Below, piece after piece: positions 16,876 to 26,585 of a stretch of DNA of 64,000 bases. Source of the DNA: Clostridiales bacterium (GTDB lineage Bacteria > Bacillota > Clostridia > TANB77 > CAG-508); the NCBI GenBank assembly GCA_019417465.1, contig DXVF01000005.1, positions 1 to 64,000 on the forward strand. Reading direction: 5' to 3'. Every line of letters starts with the position of its first letter. Position 1 is the stretch's first letter. The position numbers were made by a program, and so were the translations under genes. The notes beneath the pieces are model-generated. The model was not told the DNA's origin and did no database searches. It was given only the letters and a program-made list of their open reading frames with translations.

Positions 16876-17844
16876 TTAGTATCCATTTACACTTACATAT
16901 CCTGTATCTTCAATAATTTTTTGTCCTTTTTCTGATAAAACAAATTCCTTTATTTTCTCAATATTTTCATTTGTATTATCTTTACGATATATCATATAGA
17001 AATTATCTACAATAGGATATTTATCATTTCTTATATTTTCTATATTAGGTTCAATTCCGTTTAAAGAAAGCATTTTTATATTTCCATCGTTTACAATACT
17101 TTCTACATAATATCTAAAAGAATAACCTATTTTTCGACCAATAACTGATTGAGAGCTTTTCTTCATCTCTGTTCCATTCATAAAAGAAAGCATTGCTGTT
17201 TGGCTTCCACTTCCTTCAGCTCTCTGTAAAGCGATAATTGGTTTATTTTCTCCGCCTACTTGATTCCAATTAACAATTTTACCAGTATATATATCTTTGA
17301 TTTGTTCTATACTTAAATTGTTTATATTATTATTCTTATTTACAATAAATACAAATGCTTCCTTTCCAATTGGTACTAATTCTAATTCTACATTATTGCT
17401 TTTTGCATATTCTAATTGTTTTTTAGAAGGTTTAGCGCAAAAAATAATATCAGTTTCTCCATCAATTACTTTTTGATATGCAACTGTTGTTCCTGTTTTT
17501 TGAATTTTACTATCTAGCAAAAAGTCTTTTCCATCATATTTTACACTCTCCTTTGGATACAGCGCTTCTACATAAGATGAATAAATTGGATACAAAGCAG
17601 TAGCACCATCAATTTGTGGAATATTATCTACTATTTTCATATCAGAACTCTCATGTACAATTAATGAATCCTCTTTAAAAGGTAAATAAGATTCTATATC
17701 TATAGATTTTTCTTGCATACCTTTGCCATAATTATTAATATAGTTTTTCGTAACTAGATTATAAAAACTATAATTAAATAATATAAATCCAAAAATAATT
17801 AAAATTATTATTACTATTTGTTTAATTAATTTATTATTATCCAT
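16876..17844 (-). CDS. Membrane-anchored PstS-like binding protein
   Basis: A 322-residue protein with a signal-anchor at residues 8-27 and a periplasmic-binding fold of the PBP/PstS type: DGATALYPIYSSYVEALYP, then TDIIFCAKPSKKQLEYA, KDIYTGKIVNWNQVGGENK, and QRAEGSGSQTAMLSFM, where Ser/Gly residues would coordinate phosphate or a similar anion. There is no lipobox Cys. It ends an operon of two small membrane proteins (4-base overlap-like spacing, RBS GAGGAG inside the upstream stop). No ABC permease is nearby, so a sensory or scavenging role is possible. Confidence 0.7.
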   Translation of the reverse strand: MDNNKLIKQIVIIILIIFGFILFNYSFYNLVTKNYINNYGKGMQEKSIDIESYLPFKEDSLIVHESSDMKIVDNIPQIDGATALYPIYSSYVEALYPKESVKYDGKDFLLDSKIQKTGTTVAYQKVIDGETDIIFCAKPSKKQLEYAKSNNVELELVPIGKEAFVFIVNKNNNINNLSIEQIKDIYTGKIVNWNQVGGENKPIIALQRAEGSGSQTAMLSFMNGTEMKKSSQSVIGRKIGYSFRYYVESIVNDGNIKMLSLNGIEPNIENIRNDKYPIVDNFYMIYRKDNTNENIEKIKEFVLSEKGQKIIEDTGYVSVNGY

Positions 17845-17847
17845 TCT

Positions 17848-17985
17848 TTACTCCTCATTTGAGATATATGCAGTAATAGACAAATGCTTACTTAAATCCA
17901 TTGTATGTTTTACTAATAATCCAGTTGATGCTATTCCTATTAAAAATATAATTGTAATAATACTATAAAATATTTTATCTTTCAT
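17848..17985 (-). CDS. Small membrane protein (45 aa)
   Basis: The ATG at 17985 follows AGAGGTGG. One membrane span (FYSIITIIFLIGIASTGLLV) is followed by a short exterior tail ending ISNEE. Its stop overlaps the RBS of the PstS-like gene, so the two are translated from one transcript and may work together. Family unknown. Confidence 0.6.
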   Translation of the reverse strand: MKDKIFYSIITIIFLIGIASTGLLVKHTMDLSKHLSITAYISNEE

Positions 17986-17994
17986 AATCCACCT

Positions 17995-18225
17995 CTACAT
18001 ATTAGCTACTGCTTTAGATAATGAATACATTACCCATATATAAAAAATTACAATCAATATAAAAATTACACCAAAGATGATTGATTTAATAATTAATGAT
18101 TTTTTTACAGTAACTTTATTTTTTTTTGATTTTACAATTCCTACAATGTTTTTAATACATAAAATTAAAAATATAGCTGGTATTCCAAAAATAATACATA
18201 TAGAAATAATTGACTCCATCTTCAT
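17995..18225 (-). CDS. Two-span small membrane protein (76 aa)
   Basis: The ATG at 18225 (MKMESIIS) follows AGGGGG. Two hydrophobic spans (IISICIIFGIPAIFLILCI and IIFGVIFILIVIFYIWVMY) flank a lysine-rich cytoplasmic loop. First gene of a three-gene operon ending with the PstS-like binding protein. No family recognised. Confidence 0.6.
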   Translation of the reverse strand: MKMESIISICIIFGIPAIFLILCIKNIVGIVKSKKNKVTVKKSLIIKSIIFGVIFILIVIFYIWVMYSLSKAVANM

Positions 18226-18261
18226 CCCCCTCTTATTGTGTTATATATTTATTTCGAACTC

Positions 18262-18743
18262 TTAATTATTCGTTTCTTTAAAATTATCTTCTTCCTTTTT
18301 TACATAATTATCTAAATTTAATTCTTTCTTAAATTCTTTTTCTGTTGGTATATATAATTTATATTTTGAATCAAATATTTGATTATTATCTTATGGTAAA
18401 GTATATTTTACAACTTGGTCGCTTTTATCTGCACAAAGTACAATTCCATCGGTGGATTATCTCCTTTATTCATCATTTCTCTTGTATAGTAATTTACATA
18501 CATTTGCATTTGTCTTAAATCTCCTAATTTCAAATCAATTATTACAAAACATTTTAGTATATAATTGTAAAACACTAAATCTATAAAGAAATGCCTTCCA
18601 TCAAATGTTATTTTCTGTTGTCTTGCTACAAATGAAAATCCTCTTCCAAATTCTTTAGTTAACTGCTCTGATAAATATCCCAATAATTTCTTTCCATATC
18701 TTGCTCTGTCACTTTCTCCACATGTGGGGCACCTGTGGATCAT
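18262..18743 (-). pseudogene. DUF1016 (PD-(D/E)XK, YhcG-type) nuclease relic
   Basis: The readable part has the DUF1016 core: LTKEFGRGFSFVARQQ, the strand FDGRHFFIDLVFYN and VIIDLKLG (catalytic D...D-x-K arrangement), then DNPP. A frame change near 18450 is needed to reach GIVLCADKSDQVVKYTLP, followed by a TAA and a further in-frame stretch (YKLYIPTEKEFKKEL) to 18262. About 200 N-terminal residues are missing, replaced by 15 codons of GC-rich unrelated sequence at 18700-18743. A second DUF1016 fragment lies at 39.5 kb. Confidence 0.6.
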
Positions 18744-21700
18744 TTAAACAAATCCATAATTTCCTCTTTAGACAATTTGCTAACAAAAGTTTCTTTTGTA
18801 GATAACATATTATCTATTAATTTTTCCTTTTTTTGTTGCAACTCATAAATTCTTTCTTCAATTGAATTTTTAGTAATTAATTTATATACCTGAACATTCT
18901 TTTTTTGACCTATTCTGTAAGTTCTATCTGTAGCTTGATTTTCCGCAGATATATTCCACCACGGATCATAATGTATAACCATGTCTGCACCAGTTAAGTT
19001 AAGACCTGTTCCTCCTGCTTTTAAAGATATTAAAAACACTTTTATATTATCGTTTTGATTAAATTCTTCTACCAACTTTATTCTTTCTCCTACCTTCGTC
19101 TGACCTGTTAATTTAAAATATTCTATTCCTTCTTTTCTTAAATTTTTCTCTAAAATATTAAACATTGATGTATAACCAGAAAAAATCAATATCTTGTGTC
19201 CGCTTCCTACTGCATCTTTTGTAATCTGCATACATTGATTTAATTTACTACTTTCACCTTCATAATTTTCTATAAATAAACTTGGATGACAACAAATTTG
19301 TCTTAACCTCATTAACAAAGCAAGTATTTTCATTTGGCTTGCCTCAAAACCTTTATTTTTAATTTCCATTGAAATTTCTTGTTTTGCTCCAGCTAAATAA
19401 GAAATATATATATCCAATTGTTCTCCTTGCATCTCATTATTTAAAACCGTGATTGTTTTATCTGGTAATTCTGTTAATACATCTTTTTTTATTCTTCTTA
19501 AAATAAATGGTGCAATTAATTTTTTTAACCTATTGGTTAAAACCATATCATTTTCTTTTACAATTGGTAACTCGTAAATCTGCTTAAATTTTCTATAACT
19601 AAATAAATATCCTGGCATAATAAAATCAAAAATAGACCATAATTCGGATAAAGAATTCTCTATAGGTGTTCCTGTTAATGCAAATTTTGTCTTAGCATTT
19701 ATTTCTTTTATCGCTTTAGAATTTTGAGTATTGTTATTCTTTATATATTGAGCTTCGTCTGCAATTATATATTTAAATTCGATATTTTTCTCTTTGTATA
19801 AATCTATATCTCTTTTTAATAGATCATATGATGTAATTACAACATCATAGTTATTTATTTCATTTATTTGTCTTATTCTATCTTCTACATTTCCATGAAT
19901 AACTTGTACCTTAATTGAAGATGCAAACTTATTAATCTCAGACTGCCAGTTTAATGTAAGAGAACTAGGCGAAACTACAATACTAGGTTTACTAGATTTA
20001 GTATTTTCTTTGTAGCTTAGTATTAAAGCAAGTAATTGCACTGTTTTCCCAAGTCCCATATCATCAGCTAAGATTCCTCCTAATCCATATTCATCTAAAC
20101 TTTTAAGCCATTTAAATCCTATTTTTTGGTACAATCTTAAATTAGCATTTAATGTTTTTGGAACTTCAATATCATCGTTTAATTCATCAATATCTATGTC
20201 CTTTATTATCCTTTTATATTCTTCATCTTTATTCACATTAATATTTTTTAGATTACCTAGTAATTTATTTAAATATAGTGATCTATATACAGGTAATTTT
20301 AAATTTCCCTTTTCTAGCTCTTTATAATCAATATCCAAACTTTCAGTGATATTATTCATAAACTCTAAACATTCGTTATTTTGTAGCTCTAAAAAACTAC
20401 CATCTTTTAGTCTATAATATTTTTTCTTTAAATTATATTTATTTAATATGTTAACTAACTCAGAAGGGTCAAAATCTAATTTAGTTAAGTCTATATTTAG
20501 TAAATTATTTTCTACTCTTACTCCTAAAGATACTATTTTAGGACTTCTTACCTCTTTTTGTTTAAAGTTATCTGTAACTAAAACTTCAAATTTTTGCATA
20601 TATTCTTCTATATCATTAGTTAAAAAGTTATATATTGAATCATCATTTACTAAAATAAGTCTTGCATTTGCACTATCAAACATAAAACCTGTTTTTCTAA
20701 ACATTTCTATAGTATCAGATTCTTTTAAAACATCTCTTGGAATTTGAGTATTATTTTCCATAAATGGATTAAATGAATACTCTCCATATTCAAATTTTAT
20801 ATCTGCTGTAATAAAATTATTTTTATCATAATCTAAATATACTTTTACATATAACTCCTTTGGAACATATTTTTCTATTTCTTCTTCACTTAATTTATCT
20901 AAATTAATATATTTTTTGGTTGTAGGATATACTACTGAAAGCAAAGTATTCAAATCATCTTTAAAGAAATCTATTTCTCTAGTAAAATTTTTTCTATATA
21001 TTTCCAAAATTTGTAATATATCCTTTTCTCTTTTTTTATCACATTTATATATTTTATCTTCCATTAAAAAATATATATAATTTTTTCCATAAAAAATATC
21101 ATATGAATAAATATCAATATTTGGCTTAAGAGTATATTCATTTTCATTTTTTTCTTGTAATATAAACTGAATATTTGGTTCACTATCAACAAATAATATC
21201 TCACTTTCTCCATTTTGATTTTGCATAACAATATATCTATTTTTCAATATATTAAAAAGTTCATCCATTCCAGTATTAGAAAGTAAAATATAACTATCAC
21301 TTAAGGCTCTTGCATAATATCCATAATTATGTGATGATTCATTGGCATATTTAATTATTTCACCATACTTCATTATAAAATTTAAAATTTCCATATCTTC
21401 ATTAGAAAAAGCCTCTTTGCAATGCTTAAATTCTAAATTTGTTCCATATTTAAAGACTTCTTCTTTCATCATTCTATCAAAGAAGTCAGGTAAACTTTTT
21501 ATTTTATATAAATTTTTATTTCCTATTTTAAATTCAATTTTAATATTTTTATTTTGTTCATTGTAGATTAATTTAGGATATATCTTTATATTTCCTTCAT
21601 TTGTTAGTGTCTTTTCGAAATTTCCATCTTCAGACTCTTCTATATCTAAATAAAATTGATTTACTAACTGTTTAAATATTCTATGGTTATTTTTAGATTT

Positions 21701-22084
21701 TACATTTATGCTTTTATTCCTTGTATTGTTTTCTTTATTAATATCACTATTTAATATATATCTATTACTATTTGAAAACTCCATCATAGTAGAAATAATA
21801 TGCTTACATGCAGAGTAACTATCTTCATATTCTGCACATGTACATCTTAAGTTTTCAATCTCATTTTTTACAACTTTTATATATACATCATACACATTCT
21901 GACTTCCACTTATATTTGATGAAATTTCAAAATTTGAGCTATTATCATATATCACTTTCGTAATATTTACTCTTCTGTCTTCAACAATTTTTTTAGCTTT
22001 AGTTATCTTCTCTTCACTCGATTCACTATACAAATCTTTTAACAACATTTCATCTACAATCATTTTATTCTCCCTAAAACTCAA
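18740..22084 (-). CDS. SNF2/Swi2 helicase with SWIM zinc finger
   Basis: A 1,114-residue ATPase of the bacterial RapA/HepA-like SNF2 group. The SWIM motif (CTCAEYEDSYSACKH) lies near residue 80, a bacterial SNF2-associated domain occupies about 150-600, and the helicase core spans about 640-1,090 with Walker A LADDMGLGKTVQ, the DEAQ box, motif III LTGTPIENS, and the C-terminal motifs SLKAGGTGLNLTGAD and DRTYRIGQ. Such proteins remodel protein-DNA or RNA polymerase complexes. The ATG at 22084 follows AGGGAG-like bases. Monocistronic; intact despite its length, with no in-frame CGG. Confidence 0.9.
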   Translation of the reverse strand: MSFRENKMIVDEMLLKDLYSESSEEKITKAKKIVEDRRVNITKVIYDNSSNFEISSNISGSQNVYDVYIKVVKNEIENLRCTCAEYEDSYSACKHIISTMMEFSNSNRYILNSDINKENNTRNKSINVKSKNNHRIFKQLVNQFYLDIEESEDGNFEKTLTNEGNIKIYPKLIYNEQNKNIKIEFKIGNKNLYKIKSLPDFFDRMMKEEVFKYGTNLEFKHCKEAFSNEDMEILNFIMKYGEIIKYANESSHNYGYYARALSDSYILLSNTGMDELFNILKNRYIVMQNQNGESEILFVDSEPNIQFILQEKNENEYTLKPNIDIYSYDIFYGKNYIYFLMEDKIYKCDKKREKDILQILEIYRKNFTREIDFFKDDLNTLLSVVYPTTKKYINLDKLSEEEIEKYVPKELYVKVYLDYDKNNFITADIKFEYGEYSFNPFMENNTQIPRDVLKESDTIEMFRKTGFMFDSANARLILVNDDSIYNFLTNDIEEYMQKFEVLVTDNFKQKEVRSPKIVSLGVRVENNLLNIDLTKLDFDPSELVNILNKYNLKKKYYRLKDGSFLELQNNECLEFMNNITESLDIDYKELEKGNLKLPVYRSLYLNKLLGNLKNINVNKDEEYKRIIKDIDIDELNDDIEVPKTLNANLRLYQKIGFKWLKSLDEYGLGGILADDMGLGKTVQLLALILSYKENTKSSKPSIVVSPSSLTLNWQSEINKFASSIKVQVIHGNVEDRIRQINEINNYDVVITSYDLLKRDIDLYKEKNIEFKYIIADEAQYIKNNNTQNSKAIKEINAKTKFALTGTPIENSLSELWSIFDFIMPGYLFSYRKFKQIYELPIVKENDMVLTNRLKKLIAPFILRRIKKDVLTELPDKTITVLNNEMQGEQLDIYISYLAGAKQEISMEIKNKGFEASQMKILALLMRLRQICCHPSLFIENYEGESSKLNQCMQITKDAVGSGHKILIFSGYTSMFNILEKNLRKEGIEYFKLTGQTKVGERIKLVEEFNQNDNIKVFLISLKAGGTGLNLTGADMVIHYDPWWNISAENQATDRTYRIGQKKNVQVYKLITKNSIEERIYELQQKKEKLIDNMLSTKETFVSKLSKEEIMDLFK

Positions 22085-22190
22085 AAATTAATTATTTAAT
22101 TATACTATGCAATTCTCATTTTTACAAGTAATTGAAAGAAATAAAATGTTACTATTTAATAATTTTATTTCTATACCTAACTTACAAGCA

Positions 22191-22250
22191 AAAATGAGAT
22201 ACCTTTTTTAAATATAACTATCTCTATATTTATAAGGTATCTCATTTTTT
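22191..22250 (-). terminator. Terminator after rubrerythrin gene
   Basis: 15-base inverted repeat AAAATGAGATACCTT / AAGGTATCTCATTTT enclosing about 28 bases, with T-tracts on both strands. It lies between the rubrerythrin stop and the SNF2 promoter region. Confidence 0.6.
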
Positions 22251-22265
22251 ATTTAAATTTATATT

Positions 22266-22931
22266 TTAATAATTTTCTGCTTTAATTTCAAAATATGCTT
22301 TTGGATGGCTACAAACTGGGCAAACATCTGGTGCTTCTTTTCCAATTACAATATGTCCACAATTTCTACATTTCCAAATTTTATCTCCATCTTTACTAAA
22401 TACTAAACCATTTTCAACATTTTCTAATAACTTTTTATATCTTTCTTCATGTTCTTTTTCAATTTTTCCAACTTCTTCAAATAAATATGCAATATCGTCA
22501 AAACCTTCTTCTTTAGCTTCTTTTGCCATTCTATCATACATATCTGTCCATTCAAAGTTTTCTCCTTCAGCTGCTGCTTTTAAATTATTTGCTGTATCTG
22601 ATATTTCTCCACCATTTAATAATTTAAACCACATTTTTGCATGTTCTTTTTCATTATTTGCTGTTTCCAAGAAAATCTCTGCAATTTGCTCATATCCTTC
22701 TTTTTTTGCTTTACTTGCAAAATATGTATATTTGTTTCTTGCTTGTGATTCACCTGCAAAAGCCTCCATTAAATTTTTCTCTGTTTTTGTTCCTTTTAAT
22801 TCTTTCATTTTATTTCCTCCCTCTTCTTTTAATTCAAACTTTTCTTTTGAAGCACCACACATAGGACATCTTGCTGGTGGTTCTTCTCCCATATGAATGT
22901 ATCCACAAACTTTACATACATAAGCTTTCAT
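22266..22931 (-). CDS. Rubredoxin-rubrerythrin-rubredoxin fusion
   Basis: Non-haem diiron peroxidase for hydrogen peroxide detoxification in anaerobes. It has 221 residues: an N-terminal rubredoxin-like knuckle pair (CKVCGY and CPMCG, residues 6-25), a four-helix ferritin-like domain with the diiron ligands (AFAGESQARNKY, NNEKEHAKMWF, EVGKIEKEHEERY), and a second C-terminal rubredoxin domain (CRNCGH and CPVCSHP). Classical rubrerythrin has only the C-terminal domain and reverse rubrerythrin only the N-terminal one. An internal GGGAGG precedes the in-frame ATG at residue 42, so a classical form could also be made. Transcribed with the Fur/PerR gene 12 bases upstream. Confidence 0.9.
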   Translation of the reverse strand: MKAYVCKVCGYIHMGEEPPARCPMCGASKEKFELKEEGGNKMKELKGTKTEKNLMEAFAGESQARNKYTYFASKAKKEGYEQIAEIFLETANNEKEHAKMWFKLLNGGEISDTANNLKAAAEGENFEWTDMYDRMAKEAKEEGFDDIAYLFEEVGKIEKEHEERYKKLLENVENGLVFSKDGDKIWKCRNCGHIVIGKEAPDVCPVCSHPKAYFEIKAENY

Positions 22932-22942
22932 AATTTTACCTC

Positions 22943-23332
22943 CTAATTACAATTTTTGCAAACTCCACTAATTATAATTGAAAATTCTTCTTGATGTGCA
23001 CCTATTTCATTTGCTAATTTTTTCATATCATTATCTAGCTTATTTATTTGTTCATCTTCTAATGAAATATCTGATACTTTTCCACATTTTAAACACTCGA
23101 AGTGAATATGTGGTTTTATATTCCCATCATACCTATCTACACCACTTTTTGTTTTTATCTTGATAATTTCATCATTTTGACAAAGACTCTGCAAATTTCT
23201 ATAAACAGTTGCAATTCCAATTTCAGGCATGCTTTTTTTCAAATCTAAAAAAAGCTCTTCTGCAGTAGGATGATCTTTTCTGTTTTTTAATGAACTAATA
23301 ATTATTTCTCTTTGTTTGCTATATTTCTTCAT
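22943..23332 (-). CDS. Fur-family regulator, PerR-type
   Basis: A 129-residue winged-helix metalloregulator. It has the DNA-recognition part (HPTAEELFLDLKKSMPEIGI, ATVYRNLQSL), regulatory-site His residues (PHIHFECLKCGK) and the two structural zinc pairs CLKC and CKNC. The rubrerythrin gene directly downstream and a Per/Fur box on its promoter indicate an autoregulated peroxide-stress operon, so PerR is more likely than iron-sensing Fur. The symbol is left open because the sequence alone does not decide this. Confidence 0.85.
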   Translation of the reverse strand: MKKYSKQREIIISSLKNRKDHPTAEELFLDLKKSMPEIGIATVYRNLQSLCQNDEIIKIKTKSGVDRYDGNIKPHIHFECLKCGKVSDISLEDEQINKLDNDMKKLANEIGAHQEEFSIIISGVCKNCN

Positions 23333-23345
23333 TTCTATCCTTTCC

Positions 23346-23363
23346 TGATAATGATTATCATTA
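23346..23363. promoter_or_regulatory. Per/Fur box
   Basis: TGATAATGATTATCATTA is a near-perfect dyad matching the consensus of Fur/PerR boxes. It lies 14 bases upstream of the PerR-like start codon, so binding would block the operon. Confidence 0.8.
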
Positions 23364-23598
23364 TAATATTATATTAATTTATTTTTTTCAAGTATTTTTT
23401 TTAATTTTATTTATTTTTATTTTTTTCTATGTTACAATTAGTATAAATTTATTTTGTATAATAGAAAAATTTTATTACTTGCTTTTACTCTACACTTAAA
23501 CTTTTCTATTATATAAAAACCTCTTTTTTACAATCTGAAAAAAGAGATTTCATATAAAATATTTAAGTATTAAATTACTTAAAGAATGGAGGCTTTTT

Positions 23599-23823
23599 AT
23601 GGAACTAAATAAATGTACAAGATGTGGTTCATTCCACACATCCGAATCTGATGTTTGCCCTGCATGTAATCAAAAAGATATTGCTGATATTGATAAATTA
23701 AAAGGATTTTTATCTGAAAATGATATAATTTCTATTGAAGATATTTCTTACCAAACTGGTATAACAACTAAAAATTTAAACCGTTTTTTTCAATTAGATG
23801 AATTCAAGAAAATAAAATTTTAA
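23599..23823 (+). CDS. Zinc-ribbon / helix-turn-helix small protein (74 aa)
   Basis: The ATG at 23599 follows GGAGG. Residues 6-23 form a zinc knuckle (CTRCGSFH and CPAC), and residues 30-70 form a helix-turn-helix-like region (ISIEDISYQTGITTKNLNRF). The arrangement recalls small flagellar or ribosome-associated TIGR03826-type proteins of Clostridia, but flagellar genes are absent here. It is probably a small regulator; intact. Confidence 0.65.
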   Translation: MELNKCTRCGSFHTSESDVCPACNQKDIADIDKLKGFLSENDIISIEDISYQTGITTKNLNRFFQLDEFKKIKF

Positions 23824-23869
23824 TTTATGTACACTTTTAAAAAAAGCAAAAGTAGCATAATCACTAAAA

Positions 23870-23899
23870 TTGGAGGCTACTTTTTCAGGTAGCCTCCAA
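23870..23899 (-). terminator. Terminator of the nucleoside phosphorylase operon
   Basis: Perfect 11-base repeat TTGGAGGCTAC / GTAGCCTCCAA with an 8-base loop. The minus strand continues with TTTTAG, and the hairpin follows the phosphorylase stop. Confidence 0.75.
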
Positions 23900-23926
23900 T
23901 ACATCTCGTGTTCCTTCTAATAGCTT

Positions 23927-25231
23927 TTATTTTATAATCCCTAAAATACTTTCTAATTTTTCTACTTTATTATTGGTAATTTCAAAACAATCCTTTATTT
24001 TTTCATTAGCCTCATTTCCAAGTTTTAAATCATTAGCATATACATATGCTATTATTTCATCTTTATTAATATAATCTCCCACTTTTTTGTTTAGTATAAT
24101 TCCTACTTCATAATCAATTTTATCTTCTTTTTTTATTCTACCTGCACCCAAAAAACATGAAATTTTACCCAGATTTTCTACTTGCATTTTTTGTACATAT
24201 CCTTCTTTTTCAGAAGTAACTGGTATTTTATATTTTGCACATTTAAATTTATCTGTATTTTCTATGTACTCTATATCTCCACCTTGATTTTGTATTAGAT
24301 CTATAAACTTATTATACGCTTTTCCATTTTTAATATTTTCGAGCATATTTTTTTTATTTTGTTCTATATCATCACCTTTTCCAGCAAGTTTAATCATATA
24401 TGAACCTAGTTCTAAAACAATATCTCTTACATCTTCTTCCATTTCACCTTTTAAAGCTTTTATAGCCTCTATTACTTCTAATGTATTTCCAATAGAATAT
24501 CCTATTGGCTCTTCCATGTTAGTTAATATACATACAGTTTCTTTTCCAGCTAGTTTTCCTATTCTTATCATCATCTCTGCAAGTTCTCTTGCCTTTTCTT
24601 TTGTTTTCATAAAAGCACCATTTCCACATGTCACTTCTAAAACAATTTTGTTTGCACCTGACGCAATTTTTTTACTCATTATACTAGAAGCAATTAACGA
24701 AATATTATCTACACAAGATATTGTATCTCTTAATGCATATAACTTTTTATCTGCTGGAGCTAAATTCAAAGTTTGCCCAATTAAACTAATTCCAATATTT
24801 TTTACGTTTTTTATAAACTCATCAATTTCGATATTAGTATTATATCCTGGTATAGATTCTAATTTGTCTATTGTACCACCTGTAAAACCAAGTCCTCTTC
24901 CAGACATTTTAGCAACAGGAACTCCAAGAGAAGCTATAATAGGCATTAATATTAAAGTTATTTTATCTCCTACTCCACCTGTACTATGTTTATCTACTAC
25001 ATTCTCACCCAAACACGACAAATCTAATACTTCTCCAGAATATGCCATTGCCAGAGTAAGATTCTTTATTTCTTCATCTGTCATTCCATTTATATATATT
25101 GCCATAACTAAAGCTGCTGCCTGATAATCTGTAATTTCTCCTTGTACATATGATTTTATAAAATATTCAATTTCTTCTTTTGTTAAAATTTTCTTATCTC
25201 TTTTTTTTGCAATTATTTGTAATATATTCAA
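23927..25231 (-). CDS. pdp: Pyrimidine-nucleoside phosphorylase
   Basis: Phosphorolysis of uridine, thymidine or deoxyuridine to the base and ribose-1-phosphate. It has 434 residues, the length of the Pdp/DeoA family, with the phosphate-binding segment DKHSTGGVGDK, the family signature SGRGLGFTGGTIDKLE, KKIASGANKIVLEVTCGNGAFM and a C-terminal barrel-sandwich domain. The ATG follows AGGAGG. It lies 12 bases downstream of rnhB, so the two are probably cotranscribed. Pdp versus deoA cannot be decided from sequence alone. Confidence 0.92.
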   Translation of the reverse strand: MNILQIIAKKRDKKILTKEEIEYFIKSYVQGEITDYQAAALVMAIYINGMTDEEIKNLTLAMAYSGEVLDLSCLGENVVDKHSTGGVGDKITLILMPIIASLGVPVAKMSGRGLGFTGGTIDKLESIPGYNTNIEIDEFIKNVKNIGISLIGQTLNLAPADKKLYALRDTISCVDNISLIASSIMSKKIASGANKIVLEVTCGNGAFMKTKEKARELAEMMIRIGKLAGKETVCILTNMEEPIGYSIGNTLEVIEAIKALKGEMEEDVRDIVLELGSYMIKLAGKGDDIEQNKKNMLENIKNGKAYNKFIDLIQNQGGDIEYIENTDKFKCAKYKIPVTSEKEGYVQKMQVENLGKISCFLGAGRIKKEDKIDYEVGIILNKKVGDYINKDEIIAYVYANDLKLGNEANEKIKDCFEITNNKVEKLESILGIIK

Positions 25232-25243
25232 AATATATTCCTC

Positions 25244-25870
25244 CTAAATAAATTTTTTCACAAAACTTAGTCTATGTAGTGGACATATTCCATTTTCCTT
25301 AATAGCTGTTATATGTGCTGCAGTCCCATATCCCTTATGTTTAGCAAATCCATATTGTGGATAAATTTCATCCCACTCTCTCATTATTCTATCCCTTGTT
25401 ACTTTTGCTATTATAGAAGCTGCCGCAATAGAATAACATTTTGCATCACCTTTAATTATAGATTCATATGGAATACCACATGTATCTATATTAGTTAAAG
25501 CATCAACTAATATTAAACTAGGTTTAATCTCTAAATTTTTTATAGCTGTTGTTAATCCCAATTTAGTAGCATTTAATATATTTATTCTATCAATCTCTTT
25601 TTGATCTATTATTGCAACTGAATAACTAATTGCTGTTTTAGTTATTTCTTCATATAACTTTTCTCTCTTTTTCTCTGATACTTTTTTTGAATCATTTACA
25701 CCCTCTATCATAGAATCTTTAGGCATTATTACACTAGCAATGACAACAGGTCCTGCAAGAGGTCCTCTGCCTGCTTCATCTATTCCACAAATATAACTTG
25801 CGCCCTTTTTATACCATTCATCTTCTATTTGTTTTATTTCTTGTAATCTCAACAATTCTTTTTCCTTCAT
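25244..25870 (-). CDS. rnhB: Ribonuclease HII
   Basis: Removes ribonucleotides from DNA and RNA from RNA-DNA hybrids. The 208-residue protein has the catalytic motif ICGIDEAGRGPLAGPVV (first Asp and Glu), NDSKKVSEKKRE, LVDALTNI (third acid) and AAASIIAKVTRDRIM, ending with HKGYGT and HRLSF. The ATG follows AGGTAG. It is between a small membrane protein gene and pdp, in the same direction. Confidence 0.95.
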   Translation of the reverse strand: MKEKELLRLQEIKQIEDEWYKKGASYICGIDEAGRGPLAGPVVIASVIMPKDSMIEGVNDSKKVSEKKREKLYEEITKTAISYSVAIIDQKEIDRINILNATKLGLTTAIKNLEIKPSLILVDALTNIDTCGIPYESIIKGDAKCYSIAAASIIAKVTRDRIMREWDEIYPQYGFAKHKGYGTAAHITAIKENGICPLHRLSFVKKFI

Positions 25871-25879
25871 AAACTACCT

Positions 25880-26347
25880 CTATCTTTCTATTTGTTTTAT
25901 ATCTGACAATTTATAATATTCATGTTTTTTGTATATATATGGTCTAGATAAGACTATCTCTTCACTTTCATAATTAACTAATATATACTCATTATCTTTA
26001 ACAATAGCATCTCCTAATCCATTCTCATTTAGAATCATCTCATCAAGAACATAATATTTATCATATTCATCTTGTGATATTATCTTTTTCTCTAATAAAT
26101 TATTAATAATGCTATCTTCCCTATATTCTGCAAGCTTTCTTCCTATAAAAGTATTACTATCTCTATTAATTTGACTATCGCCCTTTATATTATTTATTTT
26201 AGCCTGAACTAATAATAAGTTAGTCTGGATTGTATTTAGCCTTTCAATTTCTAAATTTTCTTTAATATAATATGCTAAAACAATTAATATAATAATTACA
26301 ATGAAAAAATATATCATTAATTTAAAATGACTTCTCTGAAAATTCAT
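25880..26347 (-). CDS. Membrane-anchored protein of unknown function (155 aa)
   Basis: N-terminal membrane span (FKLMIYFFIVIIILIVLAYYI), then an extracellular helical segment (ERLNTIQTNLLLVQAKINN) and a beta-rich C-terminal part ending with a YKKHEYYKLSDI motif. The architecture resembles pilin-like or divisome-associated small proteins, but no family is certain. The ATG follows GGAGG and the stop is 9 bases from rnhB, so it heads that operon. Confidence 0.6.
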   Translation of the reverse strand: MNFQRSHFKLMIYFFIVIIILIVLAYYIKENLEIERLNTIQTNLLLVQAKINNIKGDSQINRDSNTFIGRKLAEYREDSIINNLLEKKIISQDEYDKYYVLDEMILNENGLGDAIVKDNEYILVNYESEEIVLSRPYIYKKHEYYKLSDIKQIER

Positions 26348-26585
26348 CTTTTTCCTCCATTTTTCTTATTATATATATATCGATTTTATTTTTCAAGTTT
26401 TTATATACTATTTTGTATTTGAATTGTTACTGGATAATGGTTTAACATTGTAGAGTAGTCTTAAACTTCCCATTATCTTGTAACTTTGAATTTTTTTACA
26501 ATTTTTTCACTAAATTTTCACAAATATATTGTATTATATTAATAATTTAGGATATATTATTAATAATAATTTATGGAGGTATTTT

